Below are positions 30,199 to 42,674 of a stretch of DNA of 64,000 nucleotides, piece by piece. Position 1 is the first letter of the stretch. Every line of letters starts with the position of its first letter. The position numbers were made by a program, and so were the translations under genes. The stretch lies in the NCBI GenBank assembly GCA_018136815.1, contig CM030937.1, positions 4,648,226 through 4,712,225 on the forward strand, written 5' to 3'. The stretch is from Isochrysis galbana (lineage: Eukaryota > Haptophyta > Isochrysidales > Isochrysidaceae). A model generated the notes under the pieces. That model was not told the origin of the DNA. It did no database searches and saw nothing but the letters and a program-made list of their open reading frames with translations.

Positions 30199-31517
30199 TG
30201 TCGCATTCATCCTAGATGATGCGATTTCCAGGCTCTTGTTTCCAGGTCCTTCGCCGTGCGGCCACACGGTGAAGCTCAGGTACATCTAGGTTGGTAGGGT
30301 TCGTCCCTAGCGATCTAGAATTCGAGTTCTTGTTTCGTTCCTTCTAGCCTGTTTGTCAGGTCTAGATTCCAGGTTTCCTCCTTTCGGGTAATCTTGACCC
30401 AAAGGAGCCAGTCGCCTGTCACTCGCTGCGCGCTTGTCTCAGGCTCTCGAGTTACCTTGTGAAGGCTTGTTTAGCTTCTTGCAAGGCTTGTCGTTTCTTG
30501 TTGGGTTCCGGTTCTTTCTTGGGACCTGCTGACTTTCGTTGTTGTCCAGGCCTGTTCTTCGTAGGTTCTGCTTGGCCTGGTTAGGGTTTCGTTGAATCCC
30601 GCGTTCGGCGTTTGGCGTTGGCGTTCGGAAATTTCCTCTCACATTCCCTAGGTCCGCTACCCTTGGCTTGTAGGTCCTTGCTTCTTTCTTCTCGGTCAAG
30701 GTTTTGGCGAGCGAGTCGGTTGCTCTAGCCGCTCGAGATTTGAGGTTTAATTTGCCATCTCCCCTTGGAGATCGGTGTAGGTTCGCTTCCTAGGTGAGGG
30801 AATCTTTCCCCTTGATGCAAGTTACATGCAAGCCTTGGCCCCTTTGGTGTTTCTTCCCCTTGGTTGCTACTCAGGGTTGTTCGTTAGAAGCGTCTAGAAG
30901 GTTCACGCTCAACGGCAAGATTTATTCGGTCGTGAAGATATCTCGTTGCGATCTGTATCCAAAGTGATCGCCGTGGTCGCGCGACATGACGCTCCCCTTC
31001 GGACTCTCCGCTACGTGGGAAGTTACAACGGAGACACGCTCCGGCCGTCGCTGCGGAGTCTCTCTCTCTCTCGCTCTCTCTCTCCGTCTCTCGCGACGTG
31101 TTTGAGTTATCGGTGATTTGGGGTCGCGGTTGCTTGATAATTTGCTTTGTTTGGGTGAATGATTCCGGTGTGTTCGTGAGTCGGTGTATCCTGTTGTTCT
31201 CAGGCTCTTTGTCCGTCGTTGTTCGCTGCGTCGCTGCACTCAAGCAGCCTAGGCTCCCTCCCTGAGGGAAGAGTTCTTTGTAGGTCTAACAATCTCTTAA
31301 AACCCAACACACTAGGGCCGCTAGGAGCGCCTCGCCGCCCCACAGTCCTTCGTTCGCCGTTCGTTCCCTGTCCATACACCCGAATGGGGTTGCCCGACCC
31401 AGTCCAGAATTTCATTCACCCGACTCCCGGTGGGGAGGAGGGCAAAGCGCCGCGCTAGCCGCCGGTGCCGCTCGCGACGGAGTGGCTCAGAGCCCTCCGG
31501 TAGCGCTCGACTCGACA
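30199..31517 (+). repeat. 3' LTR, left copy (error-rich)
   Basis: 1319 bp, preceded by a G6 run (polypurine tract) and followed by TCGTC and the same host flank as the right-hand LTR. It differs from the other two LTRs by several one-base losses (for example AATCCCGCG, TTCCTAGG) and by substitutions (TGACCCAAAGG for TTACCTAAAGG), while those two agree with each other. Confidence 0.85.
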
Positions 31518-32043
31518 TCGTCGAGGGTTACATGAAAGTTACGCGGGAATCGGTGCCCCAAGGCAAACGTGTCCGTGTAAACGTAGAAATGCCAATCGGG
31601 CGTTTGCCCGATTCGACTTTAACAATTCCTTCTAGTGCGGTCTTGGCTCGTTGTTGGTTGCCCCTGAGAACGTGAAAGCCCTCGCGCTCTAGCTAGGGCA
31701 CTTGCCAAGTGGCGCGTCTTGGTCTTGTACGCTTTAACCGGGTCAAATATGCGAAAGACGATGTAGGTGGCGATCTCCTTGAGTGAGGACCGGATTGCGC
31801 TAGATTTGCGTGGGGCTTGGTCGGCTAGCGTGCCATAGGTGACCCCGAACTCGTGCGGGACTCCTGATAGAACCGTTTGGAGTTTGTCTCCATAGGCGGC
31901 CTTGAATTGTTCGTGCGCATCATCATCGACGTAGAATATCCAAGGGCCTTTACGGCCCTTGTCCATCCCATCCGGTGTGGCGTCAAGGCCTTCCAGCCTG
32001 GAGAGAAGGAATTTCATGAATGTAGCAACATCCTCGCTCTTTA
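31518..32043 (-). repeat. Duplicate of the right-hand target flank (44003-44524)
   Basis: Contains the same minus-strand ORF1/ORF2 sequence as 43998-44524, apart from one-base differences such as CCAATCGGG for CCAAATCGGG, and stops at the N run. It is evidence that the left contig already crosses the end of the element into the same locus. Confidence 0.85.
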
Positions 32044-32143
32044 NNNNNNNNNNNNNNNNNNNNNNNNNNNNNNNNNNNNNNNNNNNNNNNNNNNNNNNNN
32101 NNNNNNNNNNNNNNNNNNNNNNNNNNNNNNNNNNNNNNNNNNN
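32044..32143. other. 100-N assembly gap
   Basis: Exactly 100 N's, the usual placeholder for a gap of unknown size. Left contig ends in sequence equal to 44524; right contig begins in gag sequence equal to 19658. The two contigs therefore overlap by ~12.38 kb instead of being separated. Confidence 0.95.
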
Positions 32144-34659
32144 GAACCTTCTCTGCCCGCTGCAGCTTCTGTTCCCGTGGATGTCCGAGTGATCCCACGG
32201 CTCTGAGGCTGCACCATGGCACCCATCACTCCGGCTGCTATCTCCACGACTGGCTCCGATCAGCTCGTGGCGGATGGCGAGTCTTGTCCGCTGCCCTCGG
32301 CACCCACCGGGTGCAATCACAGCGGGCCATGGTGGAGCATGACCCTCTCCCGCATGAAGCCAACTTCAGCGTCGCTGAGTTGGCCCATGAGGTGGAGGAG
32401 GGTCCCCTCCCTCTGATTCAGTTTGACCCGCCTCCTCACCTTCGAGATGATGAGTCTGAGGTGGGTGAAGCTGAGGTGATCAGCTTCCGAAGCCCGCCTA
32501 CCGGGACTATGCCCCGCCGTCATCAAAAGGGGTCCTTGATCAAGAGATCACCCGATCGAGACGGCCGCGGCGCGTCAGGATGCGGAAATGGCAAGGCTTC
32601 AGGCGGAGACCAACACCCTAAAAGGGGCTGTGGAGCGCCTACACTCATCCCTTGCCGCGGCAGAGGCGAGGGAGGGGCTTCTCCGGGATCAAGTTGAAGC
32701 AGGGTTCAAGCCTGACTCAGCTACTCCAAGCCCGCCAAGAGCCCGCTTCAAGTCCGTCGATGGATCGGACCGAGGCGGCTGCGGATTCTGCTAGGCCGGT
32801 TCAGAGGGAACCACCCATGGGCGAGCCTCCTGCTCTAGACCCAAAGGGCCACAGCTCTCCGCTTCTAGGGTTTCCACGGTCGGCGTACCCGACCTCTAAA
32901 TCGGAATCCCGCCGCCAGGACCAAAGCCCTTACCGGGGCCCGACCCCGATGGTGCCACTTCGCCACCCTCGTGACCCCTGCCTCGCGGTGGGATGGATGA
33001 GCGAGAGGCAGTTGTAAGCGAGTGGAAAAATCTCCTCGCCCTGCCTTCACGCGATCTGGCCGCCCTTTACCGCGACTCCGACGAGCACGAGCTCATCCAC
33101 ACCATTTTGAAGAGCAACCTCTCCCTGGCGGGCAACGTTTGGCATTGCCGATTTTCATGGAGGAGGACACTTGCTCAAATGGGTGCGTAGCCGCTTCTCA
33201 GCCGAGCAAACCCTTCACCATCAGGTCAGGATGGGCAAAGAGCTTTCGGAGCTCCGCTTCCCAAAGGCCCTCGCCTCCGATAACGTTCAAACCGCGGCGA
33301 CAGCCTGGAACGAATTTCGGCTAACTCTCATCAAGCCGTTGGAGCGGGCACTAGCGCTCGGCTGCGATCATCGCGAAATATTTACCTCCCTCCTCGCGGC
33401 AGCCGGAGCCAATTCCAGCGGCAATTCTCGCATCTTCGCCTTCCTCCTCGATCTAGTGGAGGACCGCGCCCTCGCTCTCAATCCTGTCCTCGCTGCTGAC
33501 GTCCTTCTTCGCAAATGCGACGGGACCTTCGCAAACGGGGCCGATGGTTTCGCGAAAGACTCGGCGTCGATGGAGTGGGACCGCATGAGGGAGCGCGAGG
33601 CTGGCGCTGATCTATGTGAGCTCAGCAAGAATTTGGTTCGCGCCTACATCCGCAAGCTTGGCGATTCCGCGGTTGACTCCACCAACGTGTGGGATCATCC
33701 AAACATGGCCCATGAGATCAACCAGAGTTCGAAGAAATCATCCGGAACGATAAGGTTGATCCTCAGCGCGGCGTCGATAATGCTATTAAATTTGCGGAGG
33801 TGCTCGCGGAGACTCGTTTCCGCGTAGAGAACCACGAGCTAGGTCGGTCGGCGCTCTCGTGCGTCAACCTCTGCCAACGGTACCTCAGCCCTTACGAGCA
33901 GGCTCGGGTGAAGCGTCATCAATCCCGGCCCTCGACGAAGCAAACCGTGGCTAGCGTACGCACTAAAGCCTCAGGCGAGGCAAAGAACGAGACTTCCTCG
34001 TCCCAGAAGACCGCTTCGACCACGGACATGGTTGCCGCCGTGCAGGCGGCCGTCCAAGCTACCGTGGCGGAAGCTCTTCGCGGACAGGGACATTCGCCTG
34101 CTTCGAAGCCTGATTATCGGCTGCTGCACCGCCGGCAAGTTACCACTCCAACTCGCCGTTGCCGGCTATACTGACCGATCCACCGGGTCGAAAGGGAGGC
34201 TCGTCTCGGCCGCCCAGCCGTCGCTGCGATCCGCCGGCGAACGCCAAGGGCTACCGCCCGATTTGGGCGTATCCCGGTGGACGCCCGAGCTTTGGAATCG
34301 GGCCCGAGCCCGCTTCTGGGCCGTAGCAGGCTATGCCAAGCACCCAAGGGTCTCGGCGGCGCTAGCAAAGTGCCGACCGGCCGATAATTCAATGGAAACT
34401 CCACGAACGGACGATATCAATAGGGGAATCACCGAATGGACGAACGAAAACGGCTGTGCCTTCTGCGCTTTCGACCTCAAGCTCCTCCTGGCACTCCATC
34501 CAGCGAAGCCTGGAAATATGGCACGGGAGACGGTGCTCACAACCCGTCATCTGTCAGCCATATATCCGCTTTCTGTGTGAGGCTGGCTGCGGAGAGTGCG
34601 GATCGGACGAGCACATTCATAAGCTTCTTCGCTCGATGGTCCGGGTTAAGCCTCAGTAG
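32144..34659 (+). pseudogene. gag: Gag, right copy, truncated and frameshifted
   Basis: Equivalent of 19658-22189. Frame is broken repeatedly by single-base losses concentrated in the first kilobase after the gap (for example CGGCTCTG for CGGCCTCTG, GTTCAAGCCTG for GTTCAAAGCCCTG). It lacks the LTR-encoded start because the contig begins inside gag. Confidence 0.85.
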
Positions 34660-35244
34660 GGGTCCGGCGGGGTCCCCGTCCTTCAAACCCTGGCGGAGAA
34701 CATCGCGGGCGGTGGGCCTGAACGCCACCACCACCATCCCGATCCGATCCCTACGCCGCTTGGGGAGAAGAGCTGTCGACGCGGCGATTCTCCCCCTGTC
34801 TCTAGCTCTATTCAGTCCTCGACGGTGGGAGCGCCTCGCCGGCTGAAGCCCCCGCCGAACGGCTATCTCGGAAGCCGGAGTCGACACTTGACCCGGGCTC
34901 CTGGAAACAGGTTTGCCCCGGAGATAGTCGCGACCCGACTCTCCGAAATTCGTGTACGTCTACAAGTTCTTCTATTACTCCGCACGCTATTAGGATGTTA
35001 GGGCCGATTCTCGCTCGCTGCCCCTCTTGGAATCTATTTCTACGGATACTATGCTGTCTTCGGTTTCTTCTAATTCTCCTAGGTCTTTCGACGCATCTTC
35101 ATCCCTGGATTCATCCCCGACGGCCCTGCCCAAGGGGCTGGGCTAGGTGGATCCGACGCGTCTTCGGTCTCTTCGTTTCGTAAACAGTCAGTTGTAAAGC
35201 CCTCGAGGGCTGTCGACTCGGTATCATCTTCTGCTCTAGGTTCT

Positions 35245-38200
35245 ATGGATAGGTCCGACGTGGCCGCTGCCGCGTCCGAAAACGTTGTTGCTGCTTTACC
35301 TGTTTCTGCTCTTCGGGACCCCACTGGAGACCTCTCTCCCAAGGGCCATAGCCGGAGCCGCTCTGCGGACGAATTGTCGTTGTCTACCGTAGGTTCTCGT
35401 GCAGTGGAGGCGGAGACTTGTGCCTCCTCCTCACCTCTCTCCCCGGTTCGTTATATTTCTCCGTCATCGTGTTCATTCTCTCGTCTCGAAGTTGCACCTG
35501 TTCTCGTTTCTGACCTGGTTCCCGACCCGGAAGGGTCGGCTTCCGGAGTCAATGAAGATGAAGGTTCCAAGGGAGCTGCGGCTTTCCGCGCTCACGCCGT
35601 GGCCACCCCAGACTCGGGAGACGCAGGGGCCGTCGATTACGATCTCTCGTCGCGCCCACACGGACGCCGGCGTCTCCTCTTTCTCTCGGCTCTCCGGAGG
35701 ATCCCTGTTCCAGGGATCGCCCGCCGGAGCCAACCCCCTTCAGGTCTAGCCCACCGAAACTTCAGGGCGACGACCCCTCCCCCTGAATTCTACTGCCGAG
35801 GCCATCCACCGGATCGCCGTGGTTGGTTGTTCCTCGGCCGCCAAGTCTACTGAAGCTGCCCGCGCCCCTACGCGCGAGCTCCAAATGTTAGCCGCCTCCC
35901 GTGCCCGGGCTAGCGGTTCCTCCGTCATCTTGCCCCGCCATCTCGCCGAAGCTGCTCTAGCCTTGCGGCGGCCGCACGCGAGCACTCATTCATCACCCTC
36001 TGCCGTACTGCCGACGCATTTTGACGAGCTTTGCGCTGAGTTAGCGGCGATCCACGACGCCGTGACGTTCGACGCGGCCGAGGGGATTCCTCCACCCCGC
36101 GTTCTAGTCGTCGGTGAAGCTAGCGGGGTCGTGTCTTCGATGTTCCTACTCGCCGGAGCGCACGTCGCGACGTGCGATCTACGACCGTCGGAGATCGACT
36201 ACATTCCCCACTTCTGCGGAGATGCTCTTCACATTCAAAACCTCGGTTGGGACCTCGTGGTCGCGCATCCGCCGTGCACGTATTTGTCGGCGGTGAGTTG
36301 CCAGTGGCTCGATCGGGAGCCGGGACGACGCCAGGCTCTCGAATCCGCCGCTAGAGTCTTCCTCGCCATGGCAAGCGCCAACGCGCCTTTCGTTGCCGTC
36401 GAAAATCCTCGAATGCACGCGGAAGCCTCCGCCTTAGTCGGGGGGTTGCGACCGCGGCAGTTTGTGCAGCCGTGGCAGCACGGCACGGGCCATCAAAAAG
36501 CAACTGGCCTGTACCTGACGGCTTCACTCCCGCCCCTGCAGCCTTCGAAGATTGTCGAGGGACGTCTATCCGCGATGGCGGATCTATCGCCGTCGCCCCA
36601 CCGTGGCGCCCTTCGCAGCCGCACCTATGTGGGCATTGCCGGTGCAATGGCGGCCCAGTGGATGCCGGTCTTGCGCCGTTATGCGCGCGAAGCCAAGGCG
36701 TCGCGTTCGCTCGACTTCACGGTGGACTGGGCAATTTCCCAAGCCGCTGCCAGCTTGAGAGAACGCCCTTCGCTTTGCTCGACCGGCTTCGAACTGGCTG
36801 AGCCGAGGACGGCTCTGGCTCGCTTCATGGAGGGGGGAGGCGAGGCAGCTTCTAGCTCTCACCTCACGCCTCCCAGCGGTACGCTAGTGTCCGATTCGGT
36901 AGTCGTGATCTCAGACGCGGGCCCCGTTGCCGATGCGTCTCGCCTGCTCCATCGGAAGGACTCGGAAACCAACGCATCGCAAGACGGGACCGTGGCGGAA
37001 GTGGACTGCTTCACGCCGTGGGAGTGGCCCATAAGGGACCGCTCTACAACGCCAGGCCCTCCAAACACGGTGAAGAAGCGCCGCAGCAAGTGGCAGGTCT
37101 TCAATCGTGATGTAATTTCGGGGGTCCATCGGTGGCAGGATGTCACGCCTTCCATCGCCCAAGAAATCGCTGAGCAAGCGGCAGCTGCGGAGCCGTCGGA
37201 ACCTTCCATCTTGTCTCGACTGGGCTCCCAAGGCATCAATGCACTATCTCCGAGCGCCTCCTTCACGGCTGGCGACGAGGGAGTGGCCGAACTGACCAAT
37301 TCGTTCGTAGCCGAAAGGCCACTCGAAACCTGGGATGTCGGGCCCGACTCGGGAGAAGATGACACGCCCGAGATGCCAGAACACCGGAGCATGCAGACCC
37401 TCGAGACCAAGCCCTCCGACGCCGCCGACGGAGAGGGTACTCCACGGGCACTGTGTTGCGATGGGGCTGCCGCTAGGGGTCTCAGTGCGGCTGGTTTTTC
37501 CGAGTTGTCGAAGCTTCCGAAGACAGACTTGCAGAAGTCCCTGGAGAAGGAATGGTCACGCCAAATGGATCAACCTCGGCATCCGACGGACCGTCGAGGG
37601 CTAGGCTATGATGGCGTGCCTAACCCCTCTAGTTCGGCAAAGGCATCCCCATACTCTTCAATACCATTCGTGCCGCAGACGGTAGCCGCCGCTATCGAGC
37701 GAGTGCCCCACGTCGATGAATCTTCTCCGTCCAGGCCAGCCTCCAATCCAACCACCCCGTCACCCGGAGCCGGAACCTCGCTTCCAGTAGAATCTATCGC
37801 GGACACGCCGCCGCCGCTCTACCCTCGTCACTGCCTCTATGTCCGCGATCTCGTGGTCTGCCGTGCCGATGGCGACCGCGCAGCTCAAGGGTTCGTTCTC
37901 CCGGACGTTGCTCTCACGGTGAACAGCACCCTGGCTGACACTGGAGCGGGCCCGTCAGTAATCACCACTGCTCTTCTCGATCGACTACCTGAAGACGCTT
38001 GCGTCGAACGCGTATCGGACGCTACCGTCCCCAACCTACATGGGCCGGACGGCCTTCCTCTCATCACTAGGGGCCGGGCTAGCCTCGTCTTCTCCTTGTC
38101 CGGTCGCCTCTTCCGTCATTCGTTCGCGGTCATCGAAGGGAACCCGATGCTTCTGCTCGGGAACGATTTTTTGGCCGCTCACTCCGCTACCATTTCTCTC

Positions 38201-41200
38201 GACGCCGCGAGCTCAGAGGGAAGCCTCCGCCTCCGTCCGGCCTCTGGCGATGCAGAAGACTCTTCAAGAGTCCTTTCCGAATGCGTAGTCAGAGTTTCCA
38301 CGGCGCCGCCCCCAGTCGCGGACTCCGGCTTCGTCGGAGCTATCTCGATGTCACCCGGTCAGCCGCTGACTGTCGACTTTCTGGAGAGGTCGACGGCAAC
38401 ACGAGAGATCCCGGCCGGATCGGTGGGTGAGGCTGCTGCTGATGCTAGGCAGCCACTCTATACACCTCTCTTTGAGTCTGCCGACGAGTTTGCGGCCAAA
38501 GCTCCGGCGTCTACCTCGTCCGAATATCTTCTCTACACGGAGCAAGCGGTGACGATTCCTGCCTTCCACCGCGCAACCATCTGGGTTAGGGTTCCGCTAG
38601 CTCTCCGAGATCATTCGGACTGCGCGATGCTGGTCGACCGCCTACCAAACCGCGAGGCTCTCGATTCGTCCCCTCTCGTAATGCCCACGGTGGTCACGCC
38701 CACGGACGATCATCGCATCGCGGTGACGATCGTCCACACCGGGGTCAATGCGCTGACCCTGCCGTCTCTGCATCCGATAGCTTCGCTCCAGGTGCGCTTC
38801 AAGTTGCACCGGGGCTGGACTCCGACTGGAAGCGAGGGGGATGGTGACCCTGTCACCGCGCTGAGCGAGGAGCAACGATCTCTACTCGACTCAGCCACCA
38901 TCGATCCAGACCGGCTTCTTTCCGACGATCAACGAGAAGAAGTACGCCAACTCTTGGCCCGGCGCATCAAAGCTTTCGCGTTGCACCCGGGGGCTCCAAA
39001 CCATACGCACGTTCTCGAGGTGGAGTTGCCACTCAACCCCGGCGCTGTTCCTCACCGGCACGCTCCGTCTAGAGTGGGCCGCGCAGGCGAGCTCATCATA
39101 GAAGAGGAGGTAGCCAAGATGGAAGCCGCCGGCATTATTCGCAAGTCAAATTCGGCTTGGGCTTCCCGAGTAGTCCTGGTCAGCAAGAAAGATGGCTCCG
39201 TTCGATTCTGCGTGGACTACCGCGACACGAACGCCAAGCTACGCGTCGAGGATAGCCCTCTACCCCTCATTGTGGAGGCTATCGATAGGCTAGCGTCCGG
39301 CCAAGGGCCGCTCAGTTCTCTCTTCTTATGTACTCTCGATTTAGCCTCTGGTTTTTGGGGCATCCCGATCAAAGAATCGCACAAACATATCACCGCTTTC
39401 ACTACCCACCGCGGCAAATACGAGTTCAACTTTCTACCGTTCGGTATCCAATCAGGTCCCTCCTACATGTGCCGCTTGATGGACATCGTTCTCGGTGCGC
39501 TATCGTGGGAGATCTGCATGCCTTACCTCGATGATGTCGGCATCTGGTCAACGGGAGTGGGTCCTTCCGAAGAGGCCAGGGCACAAGCTTCGTTCGAGCA
39601 AATGCTTCACCGGCTAGACCTAGTTCTCGAGCGGCTAGAGTGGGCCGGCCTGACCTGCAAGATGTCCAAGTGTGTCTTCTTTGCCACCTCTACGGAGTAC
39701 CTCGGTCACGTTGTCTCGAGGGAAGGTCTCAAGATGGACCCGAAGAAGGTCGCAGCTGTCGCCGACATCGACCCGTCATCCATCAACTCCTTGGAAGCGG
39801 TTCGATCTTTCCTCGGCCTTTGCTCCTACTACCGTCGATTCATTCGCCAATTCGCCGCTAAGGCTGCTCCTCTCACTGCTCTCACGCGGAAGGGCTGCGA
39901 CGTGGCAAAGGAGTCCCAGTCCGAGGAGTGTCGCCGAGCTATCCAAGAGCTCAAGACAGCGATCACTTCGGAGCCCGTCTTGACTCCACCCAGGGATGAT
40001 CGGCCCTTCATCGTCAAGACCGATGGGGCTAGCAAGTTGGGCATCGCCGGCATCCTCTCGCAGCTAGGAGACGATAACCGTGAACGAGTCGTTGGGTACT
40101 ACGCTCGCAGTCTCACCTCGGCCGAACGCCATTGGACGGTGACCGAGATCGAACTCTTGGCTGCCCTGGAATCAATCCGAAATTGGCGACCCTACCTTTG
40201 GGGGCGTCGGTTCAAGTTAGTCGTCGACCACTCCGCGCTGCGATGGCTGCATACCATGAAGGATCAAGTAGCCGGTGGGCCAGCCTCTCGGCTGACTCGG
40301 TGGGCTCTCAAGTTGGCTGAGTACCGGTTCGATGTCGAACATAAACCAGGAGCTGTTCATCAGGATGCTGACGGGCTGTCCCGGCTAGCATCCCTGGAGC
40401 CGGAACACGAAGACGAACCACTCGCCGGCCCAGCGTCGTTAGCGGTACGTGAGCCTGGCTCAGAGTCTCTAGCCGAGCATGAACGGTCTCATCCGGTGGC
40501 TGCCATCACGCGCTCCGTAGCTACGGCGCGAGGGCTTCAAGCTTTGGACCGATCTCGTCGTCGAGCCTCCGATTCCGGGCCCGCCATCCAGTCCAGTTAT
40601 TTGGCCCCGGGTACGCCGACTTCCGAAGAGATGAGAGCGGCCCTGGCGGAAGATCCGTTCGTAGAGCCACTCCTAGGCTCAGAAGAGACGGTCAATCACG
40701 AGCCATCAGGCCTAGGGTCGCCTCCGCCGGCCGCCGCCTCAGGCCCCATTGCCGAAGATGATTCGTGTTCCAGTTCTGTCGCTCCCGTTCCCGCTCAGCA
40801 ATCCAAGATGTTTCGCCGTTTCGTCGTTCACGATGGGCTCGTCTACTATCGCACCGTCCTTGACTCCACCGACCCGGACTCGCTAGTGCTCTATGTTCCG
40901 CCCTTGTTGCGGTCTCGCTACCTCTTTGCCTACCACGATCGCTCCGGTCACCTTGGAGTTTCTCGTATGTCCGGTCTTCTTCGTACTCGGGTATACTGGC
41001 CTGGCATGTCTTCCGACGTTGCATCCTACGTCCGGGAATGCCACGAGTGCACCCTCGCCAAGCCGCTACCTAGGGCTCTAGCGTCGCCCTCCGGTCTCTC
41101 CGTGGGCACCTACCCCTTTGATGTGGTCTACTGCGACGTGCTCGCACTGGCTCCCACTCACAACTTCGTGCCTGGAGTCTCGGGTTACGACAAGCTGGTC

Positions 41201-42298
41201 GTCTTCATCGACTCGCTCACTCGATGGATTGAGGCTGAGCCTTCGAATGGGGATCCTTCGTCGGAGGTGGCCTTGGACATGTTCATCCGCTTGATTGTGA
41301 CGCGTTATGGAGTCCCTAGGCAGCTTCGGACCGACGCCGGTTCGAATCTTTGTTCGGTTCTTGTTTCGCGTATTCTGGAGCTCACCGGGACTGATTTGTC
41401 GAGTACAGAGCCGTATCGACATGAGGGTGTAGGCTTCGTCGAACGCGCTCAGCAAACGCTCATTCGTTTGATGCGCGCCTCGAACGAGGGTGGCGGTCAT
41501 TGGGTCGACCATTTGCCGTTCCTACTCCTCTCGTTGAGGGCTTCTTCCGGTCGTGTCACCTCCCGGTCTCCAGCGTCTTTGATCTTTGGGCGTGAGCTGC
41601 GTCTGCCCGCTCAACTCTCTGATCCGAAGTCTGTTTCGCCAACTGCTCTCGAGGCGGCGTCCGCCGACGTTCGCTCGTACGCATCCAGGCTCAATGCGAG
41701 CCTCCGCCTCTCTTGGTCCAGCGCTCTCGAGGCTACCCTAGCCGCTCAGGCTGAGTCGGCCCGTGACGCTACCATCAAGTCTCAAAGACCAGCGCGTTTC
41801 GAACCTGGGGATCGCGTCTGCATGCGATTACCAGGCCATGCCAACAAGTTGCAATTCATCTACTCGGGTCCCTACCGCGTCGTAGAGGCTCTGTCCGACA
41901 CTAGGTACCGACTCCGTGATCTGGAGAACCGGTTAGTCAAGGAGGAGGTGCATATCTCGAACCTCCGGCCGTATCATACTTTCGTTGATGAAGAGCCGCT
42001 GGCTGACGACGAGTACATCGTTGAAAAGTTGCTCGATCGTCGTAGCCATGGCGATTCTATCGAGTACCTCGTGAAGTGGCGTGGCTATTCTATTCGAGAA
42101 GCCACCTGGGAGCCTCGTTCCGAGTTGCTCCGTCGTTGTTCTGATTTGCTTGATGATTATGATCGCTCCGTCGAGGAGACTTGTCCAGAAGATGTTGAGT
42201 CCCCGGAAGCAACTTCTTCGTCGGCCAGGGATACTCCTCTTCCTCCCGTTCTCGATGCGCCGTCTTCGCGCACTCGCTCCAGGCTCCACTCCCGTTGA
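35245..42298 (+). CDS. pol: Pol polyprotein: methyltransferase-PR-RT-RH-IN-chromodomain
   Basis: An unbroken frame runs 35819-42298 (2159 codons; residue numbers refer to it). The segment 35245-35818 is the likely N-terminus but carries a one-base slip near 35655, where the left copy reads through. Domains: cytosine methyltransferase ~94-290 (C153 in AHPPCTYLS); retropepsin with DTGA (D707) and LLLGNDFL; RT with YLDD (Y1236); RNase H (D1402 in KTDGAS, then EIELLAAL and VVDHSAL); integrase with an HHCC finger (~1705-1745) and a DD35E core D1773, D1839, E1875; chromodomain ~2065-2115 (EYIVEKLLDRR..LVKWRGYS..TWEP). The chromodomain and DD35E place it in chromoviruses, which target marked chromatin. 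All catalytic residues are present, so it could be active. Confidence 0.9.
36099..36690 (+). other. Phage-like DNA cytosine methyltransferase domain inside pol
   Basis: Residues ~94-290 of the polyprotein. An SAM-site-like start (RVLVVGEASGVVSSMFLLAG, then HVATCDLRPSE) is followed by HFCGDAL, GWDLVVAHPPCTYLSAVS (catalytic-type PPC), VAVENPRMH (ENP in place of ENV), QPWQHGTGHQKATGLYL and a RSRTYVGIAGAMAAQW end. This order matches the short phage/bacterial Dcm-like methylase family, not eukaryotic DNMT1/3. It lies upstream of the protease, so it would be released by proteolysis. The left copy (23630-24225) keeps the same motifs. Confidence 0.8.
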
Positions 42299-42668
42299 TC
42301 CCATGTCTTGGGTAAGGGACCCGTCCCTCTAGGCTAGCCCCACGCCTCGGCTAGGGCTCCGAGTTCAAGAGCGAATCATGGAGGTGCTGAACGCGTGCTG
42401 CCTGCGCTCTACACCCGGCGCAACACCCGAGCAAAGCTCCTGTAAAAGGGAGAAGTGGGTGGGGCAGTGCGTACGAAAGAGGCCGCCGCGTTAAGCCGCC
42501 GATTTCGTGCTCGCTTTGGATCCAAAGGGTGTTCTTGTCTCCACGTTTCGCTCGCTATGTTCCGTTGCTTCTTGTTCCGATTCTGACCTCTGGTCAGCTC
42601 AGGTTCCAGGTTCCAGGTCTCTGTTTCCAGGTTCACGCTCGACATCGGGAGACGTCTCGATCTTAGTC

Positions 42669-42674
42669 GGGGGG
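42669..42674 (+). promoter_or_regulatory. Polypurine tract
   Basis: GGGGGG immediately before the 3' LTR, in the position where plus-strand DNA synthesis is primed. The same run precedes the inner LTR at 30193-30198. Confidence 0.6.

Noticed and set aside
32044..32143. ORFs running through the N gap
   Set aside because: They consist of unknown residues and join unrelated contig ends.
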